This document shows, in pieces, positions 10,106 through 18,676 of a DNA stretch of 64,000 bases. Within the stretch, counting starts at the first letter, position 1, and each line of letters starts with the position of its first letter. The notes beneath the pieces were generated by a model that had not been told where the DNA came from, did not search any database, and saw only the letters and a list, made by a program, of their open reading frames with translations. The stretch comes from Dyella nitratireducens (GTDB lineage Bacteria > Pseudomonadota > Gammaproteobacteria > Xanthomonadales > Rhodanobacteraceae): assembly GCF_014642835.1 (NCBI RefSeq), contig NZ_BMJA01000001.1, positions 688,540 through 752,539 on the forward strand, in the 5' to 3' direction. The translations under genes and the position numbers were made by a program.

Positions 10106-10341
10106 GAGCACCTCCAACTGTGAAGGGCAAAGCCGAAGCAACGGAGACACACGCACTTGCCATGCGCAAACATGGCGCTGACATGACAACTGATGTGCAC
10201 TACCCCCGTTCCTAGGAGAGGGAATGTAGTCCCGTTTCCATGCCCATCGCAATATCCCTGCGAAGTATTACTCTAAGCAAAGATTTATATCGCGCAACAT
10301 CACGCTAAATAGACATCCATTGTGATAATGGGCCGCGTCGC

Positions 10342-10836
10342 ATGCTCAAACGATTGGGTTATTTGCTGCTGATTGCACTGGCCTTTGCGGTCGGCACGCA
10401 GGCACCCGCGGATTGGCGTCAATTCATTGGCATGCAAGCCACGCAGATTCAACGCTTGTCCAGTGTAACGTGGTCGAAATATGCATCGAAATATGTGCGT
10501 ACACCTGCGAGCCAAGACAGCCTGGTTGTTGCCACGCAAGTAGCATCGCCCAAGATCCCCGAAGGACAACCCATCTACGCGCTACAACTAGGCGAATTCA
10601 TTGATGACATCCAGGCGTCGGTTGCCATGCAGCGCTACGCTGCTGCAGCACGCACTCTGGATCTGCCCATGACTACGCTGGCCGTGATCGACTCCAACAA
10701 GGATCCATGGACCGTGCTGGCGATCGGTCAATTTCCCAGCCAAGATGCCGCCGAACAGGCCGCAGCACGCGTGCAGGCAGCAGTGGGCCTGGAAAGCACG
10801 CCGGTCATCAAACTACCCGCCAAACCCGCGTCGTAG
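10342..10836 (+). CDS. Membrane-anchored SPOR-like protein
   Basis: 164 residues with an N-terminal hydrophobic segment ('LGYLLLIALAFAVGTQA') acting as signal or anchor. A C-terminal SPOR-like repeat pair follows: 'YALQLGEFIDDIQASVAMQRYAAA' and 'WTVLAIGQFPSQDAAEQAAARVQ'. SPOR domains bind denuded peptidoglycan glycan strands at division sites, so a cell-envelope role is likely. The gene is divergent from the sigma-54 activator with a 236-base gap. Its end overlaps the opposite-strand DUF6150 gene by 24 bases. No specific family name is recognised. Confidence 0.65.
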   Translation: MLKRLGYLLLIALAFAVGTQAPADWRQFIGMQATQIQRLSSVTWSKYASKYVRTPASQDSLVVATQVASPKIPEGQPIYALQLGEFIDDIQASVAMQRYAAAARTLDLPMTTLAVIDSNKDPWTVLAIGQFPSQDAAEQAAARVQAAVGLESTPVIKLPAKPAS

Positions 10837-11112
10837 GAACAGGCCGCGCTTTGCACGCTCAGGATCACGCCAACCCGCTTCGCCGTAATCATCGACGAAA
10901 CACACCAAAACTTGCGCCATGCCGATGCTGCAAAAATAAACCCAGCTTGTTGCATCAAAGCGATTGCGCGTGATGAACCAAAGCGCATCGCCCCGTGCCA
11001 GACCCCAGCTGCTGACACGGTGTATCCATAAATCGGCTTGGCCGCGATCGTTGACCAGGGCCACGCGGATATCCGCCTCGCCCATGGTCTGTGTTTGATA
11101 GATGCGCGCCAT
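10813..11112 (-). CDS. DUF6150 family protein
   Basis: 99 residues from the ATG at 11112 ('MARIYQTQTMGEADIRVALV'); the upstream open frame is rejected because similarity to the remembered family begins here. The sequence 'RVSSWGLARGDALWFITRNRFDATSWVYFC' followed by 'AQVLVCFVDDYGEAGW' is characteristic of this small uncharacterised family. No catalytic motif, signal peptide or membrane segment is visible. The function is unknown. The 3' end overlaps the convergent SPOR-like gene. Confidence 0.75.
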   Translation of the reverse strand: MARIYQTQTMGEADIRVALVNDRGQADLWIHRVSSWGLARGDALWFITRNRFDATSWVYFCSIGMAQVLVCFVDDYGEAGWRDPERAKRGLFLRRGFGG

Positions 11113-11205
11113 GCAATGCTCCGAAAAAGATCGGCCGATGCAGCCTATCACTGGCCGGCGTATGATCCCGTCACCGCCAGCTATTCGCGCCATGTCTTAT
11201 CGGAT

Positions 11206-11589
11206 ATGAAAACGCCAAAGCAACCCAGCGGACGTTCCCCCTACGAGCGCGTTTCAGTACTCAAGCTATCAGGCTCCAGCCGTCCCGTGCTCGGGCTATC
11301 GCGACCCGAACGAGATGAACGCCGCGCACGCGCCGTGCTGCGTTGGGGACACCCAAAGAACCCGGCGCAACCCAAGCCGCCCGCCACTATCGACACACCT
11401 CTGCCACCACGCCTGCAGACCCTGCTGTCATATAGCGTTGATCAAACCCTGCGGCAGCAGCTCAACAGCGGCCTTGGCCCTATGCCGGCTTCGCGCAAGC
11501 AGTCGATGGAAATCATTCAAGCAACAGTGGATATTGATGCATCAGGGTGTATATGCATCAAGATAATAAGTATTAACGAAGACGAATAA
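11206..11589 (+). CDS. Hypothetical protein, weakly supported
   Basis: A 127-residue frame from ATG 11206, preceded by no clear ribosome site. It is rich in Arg, Pro and Ser in the first half ('SRPERDERRARAVLRWGHPKNPAQPKPP'), with a short strand-rich end ('MEIIQATVDIDASGCICIKIISI'). It lies at the edge where composition becomes more AT-rich. I recognise no family. It could be a real small gene of the cargo segment or a chance frame. Confidence 0.35.
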   Translation: MKTPKQPSGRSPYERVSVLKLSGSSRPVLGLSRPERDERRARAVLRWGHPKNPAQPKPPATIDTPLPPRLQTLLSYSVDQTLRQQLNSGLGPMPASRKQSMEIIQATVDIDASGCICIKIISINEDE

Positions 11590-11707
11590 GCCTCGCAAAA
11601 TAGTCTTTCTGATTAACGCCGCCTACTTCGCGTAAGCGAGTCGATCACGGGACGTCATAAGCATCACACACTCAAGTAAGTACGACTCCTACCGGAACTC
11701 GGCTTCG

Positions 11708-13426
11708 CTATTTGTTCGTCTTTTTAAAATCACTTACGACCTTTCTTTTATTAGAAAAACTAGAAAGATGTTCACGCAAAATTGGTTTGGACATCTTCAC
11801 TACCCCGCTCTTCTTTCGGTAGAGAAACTGCACTGAGTCGGCTGGAAAATCCCCCCTTTCAGCCGCAAATTCTGCAAGCGCACTCCTGCTTGTTTTGTAA
11901 TCGTGCCCTCCGCTGATCAAATCAAACACAAGACGCTGCTCAGTACCTTCCGGCATCTGCTGCCGGCGCTTGGCGATCTCGTGCTTGATGTCATCGTAGT
12001 AGGTGGTCGAAACCGTCCCTTGGATAGTCTTTTCCAGATATGCAACCGGCGCCATACGGGGAACCTTGAGATCAAACGCGATCAACTTTCCATCGTCGCG
12101 CCGCTGGGCCACCCAGTCCGGGAACGTTCCACCCTGCCATTCCACAGGGGAGTCTCTTTCTTTCTTCAGAGGCTGCTGTTCAACGACCTTGCCATCAATA
12201 TTTCGCTTCAGCAGTCGTCCCTTATACAGAGGTTCAAGCGCGACACCCCGGGACTGGTAACCGTGCATGTTGGTCCGAATCAAGGCCGGACTGAACGATG
12301 TTCCATCATCAGGATCACGCTCGCGTTGAAGAAACGCCAAGTTTTCCCTGTTCGCATGCCCCTGGCTCTGCGCGTTGGCACTGAGTTTGCGAGTGTCCAA
12401 CTCGCTGAGCGCCTTGATGGAAAACCGTGACGCATCGCGGGTACGTCTTTCCACGCTACCGGGTTTATGTGTGCGCTTGTTCTCATCGCCGTATATCTCA
12501 TGCTCGTCGTTTTCCCTGTAAAACAACCCGGTACCGAAGCGCGGTTGCTTGGCGAACCACGACAGCGGCCGGGAGAAACGATGCGTGCTAGCGATGCTGC
12601 TGTCGGGATCGCTCAAGCGCTTCGACTTGTTGAGCCGTTCCCATGCGACCCTATCCAGGTCTGCTCCCGAATGCGGCGCCGATGTCGATGCCGAGGAGGT
12701 AGTGGCTATGTGCTGCGGTACGGCATAGGAAGACGGCGTGACGAGGTCCAATGGAATCGAAGCTGCGGTAAAAGATGCCGAGCGGCTCCGGGAGCTTGCT
12801 CCCTGGTCCTGCAGCGGCAAAAAGAGTGTGTGTGACGGAAGCGGATGAGGTTCATCTTGATGCTGCAACGATGAAAACGCCTGAAAATGCTGTGCCGTCG
12901 ACGATCGTCCGAGGGAAAGTGAGCGCTCGTCAGATGGCGAGGACGAAAAATCAGGAGCATGGACGCTCTGCAACGAACTGGACGGAGGCCGGTGCTGTTG
13001 GGAAAAGGACAGCGGCCCATGCGGCGATGGGTGAGACGCTGGACCGGGTAGATCCGAAAGCGCATCGGAGGCGTGCTCACGCTTCAGCGACTTTCGTTCG
13101 TCGGCCAAAGATGGCGGCGACTCGACCACCGGGTTTGTTGAAATAAGGGGAGGATACCGGCTTGTACTTGTCATGGAAGAGGAAGCCGTTCCTCTCGTAA
13201 AACTTAGCCTTGCCGGCTGGCGCGGGCGATGCGCAAGCGAATCGTCGACATCCTCGATCGGATCGTCCACAAGCTCGCCGCGCACCACGTGCTGAGAGTG
13301 ATTGCCTCTGCGCTGACGAGTTGTAGCCGGCTCCCAGACATCTTCGATCGGATCCTCCGCAAGCTCACGACTTGCACCGGATGACAGTCGATTTTGGCGC
13401 TTTCGCGAATTATTGAAACTTGCCAT
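11708..13426 (-). CDS. Putative effector: disordered Ser/Pro-rich protein with C-terminal PD-(D/E)XK nuclease motif
   Basis: 572 residues from the ATG at 13426. Residues 1 to ~300 are extremely rich in Ser, Pro, His and Arg and look disordered. They contain a duplicated motif ELxxDPIEDV at 21-30 and 51-60, exactly 30 residues apart. The C-terminal part is folded-looking and shows 'FPDWV' (Pro436, Asp437), then 'LIAFDLKVP' with Asp452-x-Lys454. This is the spacing and hydrophobic context of a PD-(D/E)XK nuclease active site. There is no signal peptide or membrane segment. The gene is the last of a minus-strand series behind the T6SS cluster and lies in more AT-rich DNA, fitting a transferred secreted toxin. 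The nuclease call is motif-based only; delivery by T6SS is inferred from position. Confidence 0.6.
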   Translation of the reverse strand: MASFNNSRKRQNRLSSGASRELAEDPIEDVWEPATTRQRRGNHSQHVVRGELVDDPIEDVDDSLAHRPRQPARLSFTRGTASSSMTSTSRYPPLISTNPVVESPPSLADERKSLKREHASDALSDLPGPASHPSPHGPLSFSQQHRPPSSSLQSVHAPDFSSSPSDERSLSLGRSSTAQHFQAFSSLQHQDEPHPLPSHTLFLPLQDQGASSRSRSASFTAASIPLDLVTPSSYAVPQHIATTSSASTSAPHSGADLDRVAWERLNKSKRLSDPDSSIASTHRFSRPLSWFAKQPRFGTGLFYRENDEHEIYGDENKRTHKPGSVERRTRDASRFSIKALSELDTRKLSANAQSQGHANRENLAFLQRERDPDDGTSFSPALIRTNMHGYQSRGVALEPLYKGRLLKRNIDGKVVEQQPLKKERDSPVEWQGGTFPDWVAQRRDDGKLIAFDLKVPRMAPVAYLEKTIQGTVSTTYYDDIKHEIAKRRQQMPEGTEQRLVFDLISGGHDYKTSRSALAEFAAERGDFPADSVQFLYRKKSGVVKMSKPILREHLSSFSNKRKVVSDFKKTNK

Positions 13427-13689
13427 GGGCCATGATTCCTGAAACTGGTCTTGTAAGGTCCAACATGGACTGACACGACATGAGACTGACAATCAAGATC
13501 AACACCGCCGGGGGAACCCAAAAAAAGCCCGGGATTAGAGCGCAGCAGCCTCAAGGGCAACGTGTACTTTTCCCAAGAAAATCAACATAACTTTATCCTG
13601 GCGCACAGATCCTCGACGATCGATGGTCCAGAAAAACATCACTCGATGGACGCTTACTTCGACCCTGGTTTGCATTTATGCCACGCCAA

Positions 13690-14157
13690 CTATTTGTATC
13701 GGGTGTGCGGATTACTGCGAAGATCACGATAAATTTGATTAACCCTTCCACGCAGTCCGTGCAATGCGCCTGCACCCACGACCGTACCAGCACTGGGATG
13801 CGTCAAGTACGCTTTTCCTTGGGGAGCATGCGCATCAAAAGTGGCTTCAAAATGATGATAGCCTTCGATCGGCCTACGCGTTCCGCCGAGCTGCCTCCTC
13901 AGATCGCGGAACTCCTGTCGGGTCATACCTTTTGTAAATTGGCTTCGAAAGCTGCGCTGGGCAGCTTTTGTCGAGAAAAACGCATGCGACGTATGTTTTT
14001 TAATTTTCTGGATCAGAGGTCCCTTTTTATGGACCTGCCGCAACCTTCCAGAACCGTGTGAGGTTCTGAAATACAAAGTGGGCGAGCCGCGCTTAGGGTC
14101 CAAGGTTGCGAAGCGCAGATTATCAGCGGTGTACACGCGATCCGGATGGTGTGGCAT
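13690..14157 (-). CDS. Basic hypothetical protein of the cargo segment
   Basis: 155 residues from the ATG at 14157, supported by an AGGAG ribosome site about 7 bases upstream. The protein is strongly basic ('RLRQVHKKGPLIQKIKKHTSHAFF') and contains 'GYHHFEATFDAH' and 'GTVVGAGALHGLRGRVNQIYRDL' near the end. The His-rich stretch could be part of a metal or nuclease site, but nothing is conclusive. No signal peptide or transmembrane helix is seen. Its neighbours are the nuclease-like gene 263 bases downstream and another orphan gene upstream. Function unknown. Confidence 0.55.
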   Translation of the reverse strand: MPHHPDRVYTADNLRFATLDPKRGSPTLYFRTSHGSGRLRQVHKKGPLIQKIKKHTSHAFFSTKAAQRSFRSQFTKGMTRQEFRDLRRQLGGTRRPIEGYHHFEATFDAHAPQGKAYLTHPSAGTVVGAGALHGLRGRVNQIYRDLRSNPHTRYK

Positions 14158-14300
14158 TGCAGCTCTCCTCATTCGCCTGGTTCGATGATGGAATCCAACC
14201 GCTCGTGCGGCAGGACCTGATACCGTCTGCATTGAATGTGCACGGTAACTTAGGCAGTAACTCAAAATGAAAATTTACGCGGCATAAGTCATCAACGCCT

Positions 14301-15113
14301 TTACAACGCCTTGAACTTGGCGGCCCAACCTCCTGGAACAGGTCCTAGGCCATGCTTGGCGAACTTGCGCTGTACATATTTATTGATACTTTTCAGGTCA
14401 GACTTTCCTTTCGCCTCGGCTCGCTTCGCTGCCATCACGGCAGCACTCATACGAGAATCCGCGATCTGCTTGAGCAGTGCAGGTTTTCCTTTCTTGCGCA
14501 TCTTTTCGGTGGTATCCAGCTGCGGGAACTTGTCCGTCAAATGCGCACCAACGCTCTTCATGTTCAAATTTTTACCTTGATTCTTAGCCTTCCATTTGAG
14601 CGCAAGCGCTTCAGCCACAATGCCTGTTCCAGCGTCGTATTTGGGCAAGCCCATCGACTCCTTGCCAAGTGCAGTGAAACTTTCGTTCACCCGCAGCAAT
14701 GTGGCCGTGAGTTGTGCATGGAAGGTATAGCTCTTGTGATGCTGCCAGCGTCCCTTTCCGGGTTTCGGGCGCGGCGCATTCCTTCCACCGGTTACCAGTG
14801 CCTTATTGGCCCGGCTGAGGTCGGAATCGCTGCTCAACGCCGGGAATAGCTCTGTGTACTTGGTACTCATTACCTCGGAAGGTTTGGCGACGATCTGCTG
14901 CCAATAGGTGTCCTGTTTGGGCGCAATCTGTGTATTGAAGCCCTCGTAAACACCAAAGTTGCTTCCGCCCGGTTGCACCAGGAACGGTTGCGATTCCTGT
15001 GAAGCCTGCCGAGCCGCCTCCAGGGTCAGCACACGCTTTGGCTTGATGGGATGAAAGGCACCACTTAAGTCCGGCTCGATGGCACTGGCTTTGCGCTTCT
15101 TGCTGGTTGACAT
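14301..15113 (-). CDS. Basic hypothetical protein with Lys/Arg-rich N-terminus
   Basis: 270 residues. It opens with a cluster of basic residues (KKRK at 5-8, then 'PIKPKRVL') that would read as a nuclear-localisation-like signal in a eukaryotic cell but is equally compatible with nucleic-acid binding. The C-terminal third is a run of Lys/Arg/Ala-rich helices ('AAVMAAKRAEAKGKSDLKSINKYVQRKF'). No catalytic motif, signal peptide or membrane segment is seen. It lies 143 bases upstream of the 155-residue basic gene on the same strand and 140 bases after the GNAT-fusion gene. A secreted substrate or a DNA-binding accessory protein are both possible; I do not recognise the family. Confidence 0.55.
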   Translation of the reverse strand: MSTSKKRKASAIEPDLSGAFHPIKPKRVLTLEAARQASQESQPFLVQPGGSNFGVYEGFNTQIAPKQDTYWQQIVAKPSEVMSTKYTELFPALSSDSDLSRANKALVTGGRNAPRPKPGKGRWQHHKSYTFHAQLTATLLRVNESFTALGKESMGLPKYDAGTGIVAEALALKWKAKNQGKNLNMKSVGAHLTDKFPQLDTTEKMRKKGKPALLKQIADSRMSAAVMAAKRAEAKGKSDLKSINKYVQRKFAKHGLGPVPGGWAAKFKAL

Positions 15114-15253
15114 GATTTATCCCTCGTGCAACACGTAGAAAACCGGGTCCAGGATCACTTTTCATTGGAAGATCAACACGACTTTGAGAAAGATCCAGCG
15201 ACAGTCGTTAGCCCAAGAAAATCCGCATTGATCGTCAAACGTGCGATCCGACC

Positions 15254-17476
15254 CTAATTTCGAATCGCATCTTTATTCAGGTTTAGGAAATTCAGCACGT
15301 CATCGCAGGATGATGTTGGTGCCCACTCCTCGCACGGCAGCTCAGCGAGCGCGATGGGTGATTTATTGGCGACAAGCAAAGCTTTCAGACCTTCACGCCA
15401 TATGTCCCAAGATCTCGAACAGGACGTCTCATCTCGTACAAAGAAGAGCAAATCATCATCGGGCGACATCGCCCGCAGAGGCAGCGGTCTAAACCCCAGT
15501 GCACGCAAAGCGTCCATCGAACGATGGTTGGCTTGATAGACAGAGGTGAATAGCCGCCGCAATCCAAGCCGCTCCGCCTGCCGACTTAGAAGACGCCCGG
15601 CGCGCCTGCCGAAGCCTTCACCCTGATGCGCGCCACCGATCCAGAAATAGAAATAGCCGTCCTCGCCGTGGATTTGTACGCTGACCACCCCGATCAATCC
15701 TGTCTCGATGTGCATCAATGCGTAGGTGGCGCGTCCAGCCTCCTGCGACTGCTCCACAATCCACTCACGTGCCGCCTCGGGTGTCTCCATGTCTGGCAAT
15801 CGCGTCAGCTCACCGATTTGCGGATCGCGGTATTGCTCGTACAGCTCTTGCGCATGGCTTTCGTCCAGCGGCACCAAGCAAAGCTCGACGTCACATGCGC
15901 TTTCGGTGTGATACCAGCCGAGCGAATCCCAGCGCGCCATCCGCCACTGCAAATCACTACGCAATACATCGGCGTTCGGATCGTCGAGACCCTCCAGACA
16001 TGACAGCGCGAGATCGAGTCGGCCACCCCGGGCGTAACACCGTGCCACGCAGACCCAGTTTCGTTCATGCTCGAATATGGTTCTGGCAATATCCAACCGC
16101 CCAAGCTGGACGGCAAATACAGCCATGTTGTGTCGGAGGTCGGCCTCATCATCACCATGCGGGCAGACCCGCCAGGCATATTCGATGGCATCACCCCAAT
16201 AGCTGCGTTCTGCATCGGTAAATTCAGGAGGATGTTCCTGCCAGGCGGCTAGCGTCGCATACAGCACGCGCGGATCGTGATAGCTGCTGCGTAGCAAAGC
16301 GAGATGCAGCGAAGCAGGGCTTGCTGGCGTCAAGGCGCAGGCCAGTGTTTCCAGTTGCATGGCATCGTCAGGCTGAAAAAGCCGTAGATGATCGACGACT
16401 TTCAAGTGGTCATCGTGCGCGACTCGAATAGCGTCGTGGCGCCAAATCGCCTGCACGACCATGCCATCCTCGTGTGGTTGTCCATGCCAGCACCATGCGC
16501 CTTGCCTAGCCTGATCGTAAGCGATGGCATGAAAATTCACGGGAATAGGTTGTGCTTCATACGACCATGTGGATGGTGGCGACATGGCGCCGAAGCGCAG
16601 TTGCTTTTCGTCGATGACCCCTTGATCCACGGCGAGCCAAAGGAAACGGCCGCGGGTCAGCTCTGCGATGTGTTGCAGTGCACGAAGACCGATATCTGGG
16701 ATCAGCACACAGCTATTGCTTAGCGTGCGTAGATAGCGTTGCCGTAACAGGGCTGGGCAATGGGGATCGTCGTCGGTAATGGCTTGCCAGTCGTATTCGA
16801 GTTCGCAGCCGCTCTCATCTTCCACAGTGACATGCATGCAGCCTTCCAGCCATTGGCCGTCGTGCACCGCACGCAGTTGCCCCGGAAAGGCTTGCAGGTA
16901 GTTCAACGCAAGGACGATGACGGGGTTGGCGGTTTCATGCCAGCGATAAGCGTGATGGTTACTCGGACGCGGGACGTGATCGTCCAGGGGAGACCACGAG
17001 ATGGTGTCGAAGTGTTCGTCGTCGACTTGAAGCTCACTGCTGCCTGGTGCGATGCAGGCGAGATAACGAATTGTCCATGGCCGCATGGAGGCACTCGAAG
17101 CTGGCCTGTCATCATTCGCGTCGAACGGCCCCTCATCCCGCTCCTCTCCCTGGACAGGAGCGCGAGTTAGGAAGCTGGCCAGATGATGGCGCAGCGCACG
17201 TAGAAGCAGACGTGCGAGATGACCGCCATCGGGCGCAAGGTCGATGACATAAAGCGGCTGAGATGGGTCGAGTTGACCCACGGCATAAGCAGCCCGCCAA
17301 CTCGTGATGATGGCTTGCGCCCAGGCGTCCGCGAGGCCGGGGCTCGCATATCTGTCCGCGCAACATATCGGCGCTCGCGTACTGGCGGCGAAACTGGCAA
17401 AGGATTCCGACGTGACACGATCGATGGCAACGAACTCGGATGCGGCCAAAGCTTGTTGGCTAGCTAGATCTTGCAT
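15254..17476 (-). CDS. Methyltransferase-like / helical repeat / GNAT acetyltransferase fusion protein
   Basis: 740 residues in three regions. The first (~50-320) resembles a SAM-dependent methyltransferase of the MidA/NDUFAF7 type: a glycine-containing strand-loop 'LYVIDLAPDGGHLARLLLRAL' and later 'NPVIVLALNYLQAFPGQLRAV'. The middle (~380-540) is made of TPR-like helix pairs ('LGRLDIARTIFEHERNWVCVARCYARGGRLDLALSCL'). The end (~555-690) is a complete GNAT domain with the acetyl-CoA loop 'HQGEGFGRRAGRL' and 'NHRSMDALRALGFRPL'. A perfect ribosome site AAGGAGGT (17483-17490) sits 6 bases before the ATG, so it is strongly translated even though it is last in the T6SS run. It could modify a secreted protein or a T6SS component, or be cargo. 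The methyltransferase part is the less certain assignment. Confidence 0.7.
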   Translation of the reverse strand: MQDLASQQALAASEFVAIDRVTSESFASFAASTRAPICCADRYASPGLADAWAQAIITSWRAAYAVGQLDPSQPLYVIDLAPDGGHLARLLLRALRHHLASFLTRAPVQGEERDEGPFDANDDRPASSASMRPWTIRYLACIAPGSSELQVDDEHFDTISWSPLDDHVPRPSNHHAYRWHETANPVIVLALNYLQAFPGQLRAVHDGQWLEGCMHVTVEDESGCELEYDWQAITDDDPHCPALLRQRYLRTLSNSCVLIPDIGLRALQHIAELTRGRFLWLAVDQGVIDEKQLRFGAMSPPSTWSYEAQPIPVNFHAIAYDQARQGAWCWHGQPHEDGMVVQAIWRHDAIRVAHDDHLKVVDHLRLFQPDDAMQLETLACALTPASPASLHLALLRSSYHDPRVLYATLAAWQEHPPEFTDAERSYWGDAIEYAWRVCPHGDDEADLRHNMAVFAVQLGRLDIARTIFEHERNWVCVARCYARGGRLDLALSCLEGLDDPNADVLRSDLQWRMARWDSLGWYHTESACDVELCLVPLDESHAQELYEQYRDPQIGELTRLPDMETPEAAREWIVEQSQEAGRATYALMHIETGLIGVVSVQIHGEDGYFYFWIGGAHQGEGFGRRAGRLLSRQAERLGLRRLFTSVYQANHRSMDALRALGFRPLPLRAMSPDDDLLFFVRDETSCSRSWDIWREGLKALLVANKSPIALAELPCEEWAPTSSCDDVLNFLNLNKDAIRN

Positions 17477-17533
17477 GAAAGCACCTCCTTATACCGTTTA
17501 CGTTTTTGCGTGTGACGGTGCATGCCCTACGCC

Positions 17534-18673
17534 CTATACGTCGTTTGCTGTGCCAGACGATGAATCCCCAAACAGATCCGCCACGCTGATCTGCCCGTTG
17601 TTCTTCGCATACAACTCTTTGTACAGTTCTGCCGCATCCATGCCGCCCCACGCTACCGCGCGGCGCAACAGATACGGCACAGGACTATGCGGTTCGATGC
17701 GTGCAAGAAATTCGGCGATGTCGGCCAGTACGCGATAGGCACGATCGCGATCGTTTAAATCGTTTTCGACGTCGGACGCTTCCGCATCATCGTCATCGGC
17801 CTGTCCGGCGATCGGCGGCCTGGGCAATGACGCCTCACGCCTGCTCAGTTCCGCACGTATAGGCGCGTGCACGCTGGTCAACAGTGCGTCGAGCTTGCTC
17901 AGCGTGGGGGCTTCCTGCGCAAGCTGCCGGCGCAAGCATTGCTCGAAAGCTTCGATGGCACGATGTGCCGCCATCAATTCGGCATGGCGTTCGCGCAATT
18001 CGCTCGAGCGCGCCGATGCCAGCAACTTGTGCAGATCGTCCAGCGTGGCGGCTTCTTCCGCTTCGGGCGGCAGTTCGCCGTTGGCGGCGCTCAGTCGTTC
18101 GTAGTGATGGGCCAGCTCCCAATCCGACCAGCTGGCGGATTGCTCGTCCTCGCCGACCAGGGGTACCAGCGACAGCGTGCGTAGCAGTTTTTCATTGACC
18201 CAACGCACGATGTTGATGCGCGCGTCGAAATCACCATGATCGCCTTGCGGATGCAGACCATCCCAGCAGGTTTCGCACAGGCCTTGCATCAGTGCGATGC
18301 ATGGCGCAATGGCGGCATAGCCGCGCTGCTGAATTTCCGCCTCCAGCAGCCACGAAGCCAATTGCAGATCTTTCGCGCTACCGGCCAGGATGTCGCCGAT
18401 CAACCTCGAGACTTTGGGCCAGTTGGCACGTTTCAGTTCGACGGCCCATGAGCCCATCGGCAGACTGGCGTCGTCGCCTCTCCGCGCTTGTTCCACCATG
18501 CGATACATCATGCTGCCGCGCACCGGCAGGCCCGCAGGGGCAACGGCGTCGATGGGGGCGAGCAAGCGCGCCAGCGATGTGCCCAGATGTGCTTCGAAAT
18601 AGCCGTTGTCGTCGAAGACCATGGCGGTCTCCGGCGGCGCGGTATCGTTTTGCATGACGGCCGGCTTGTTCAT
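17534..18673 (-). CDS. tssA: Type VI secretion system protein TssA
   Basis: 379 residues with an ImpA-type N-terminal domain ('VRGSMMYRMVEQARRGDDASLPMG', 'ANWPKVSRLIGDILAGSAKDLQLASWLLEA'), the hallmark of TssA. TssA caps the growing sheath and coordinates assembly of baseplate, tube and sheath. The C-terminal half is helical, with a conserved-looking 'RAYRVLADIAEFLARIEPHSPVPYLLRRAVAWG' block as in TssA C-terminal domains. The start lies 3 bases after the tssM stop, indicating one transcript. It is the last core T6SS gene of the cluster. Confidence 0.9.
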   Translation of the reverse strand: MNKPAVMQNDTAPPETAMVFDDNGYFEAHLGTSLARLLAPIDAVAPAGLPVRGSMMYRMVEQARRGDDASLPMGSWAVELKRANWPKVSRLIGDILAGSAKDLQLASWLLEAEIQQRGYAAIAPCIALMQGLCETCWDGLHPQGDHGDFDARINIVRWVNEKLLRTLSLVPLVGEDEQSASWSDWELAHHYERLSAANGELPPEAEEAATLDDLHKLLASARSSELRERHAELMAAHRAIEAFEQCLRRQLAQEAPTLSKLDALLTSVHAPIRAELSRREASLPRPPIAGQADDDDAEASDVENDLNDRDRAYRVLADIAEFLARIEPHSPVPYLLRRAVAWGGMDAAELYKELYAKNNGQISVADLFGDSSSGTANDV

Positions 18674-18676
18674 GCG

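Noticed and set aside
9107-10252. Longer start (residues before 10105) for the sigma-54 activator
   Set aside because: The extra 49 residues show no domain and the internal ATG gives a PspF-like N-terminus.
11708-13426. Type III secretion effector interpretation for the nuclease-like protein
   Set aside because: No type III secretion genes or a clear regulatory box are seen in the window; association with the T6SS by position is more economical, though unproven.
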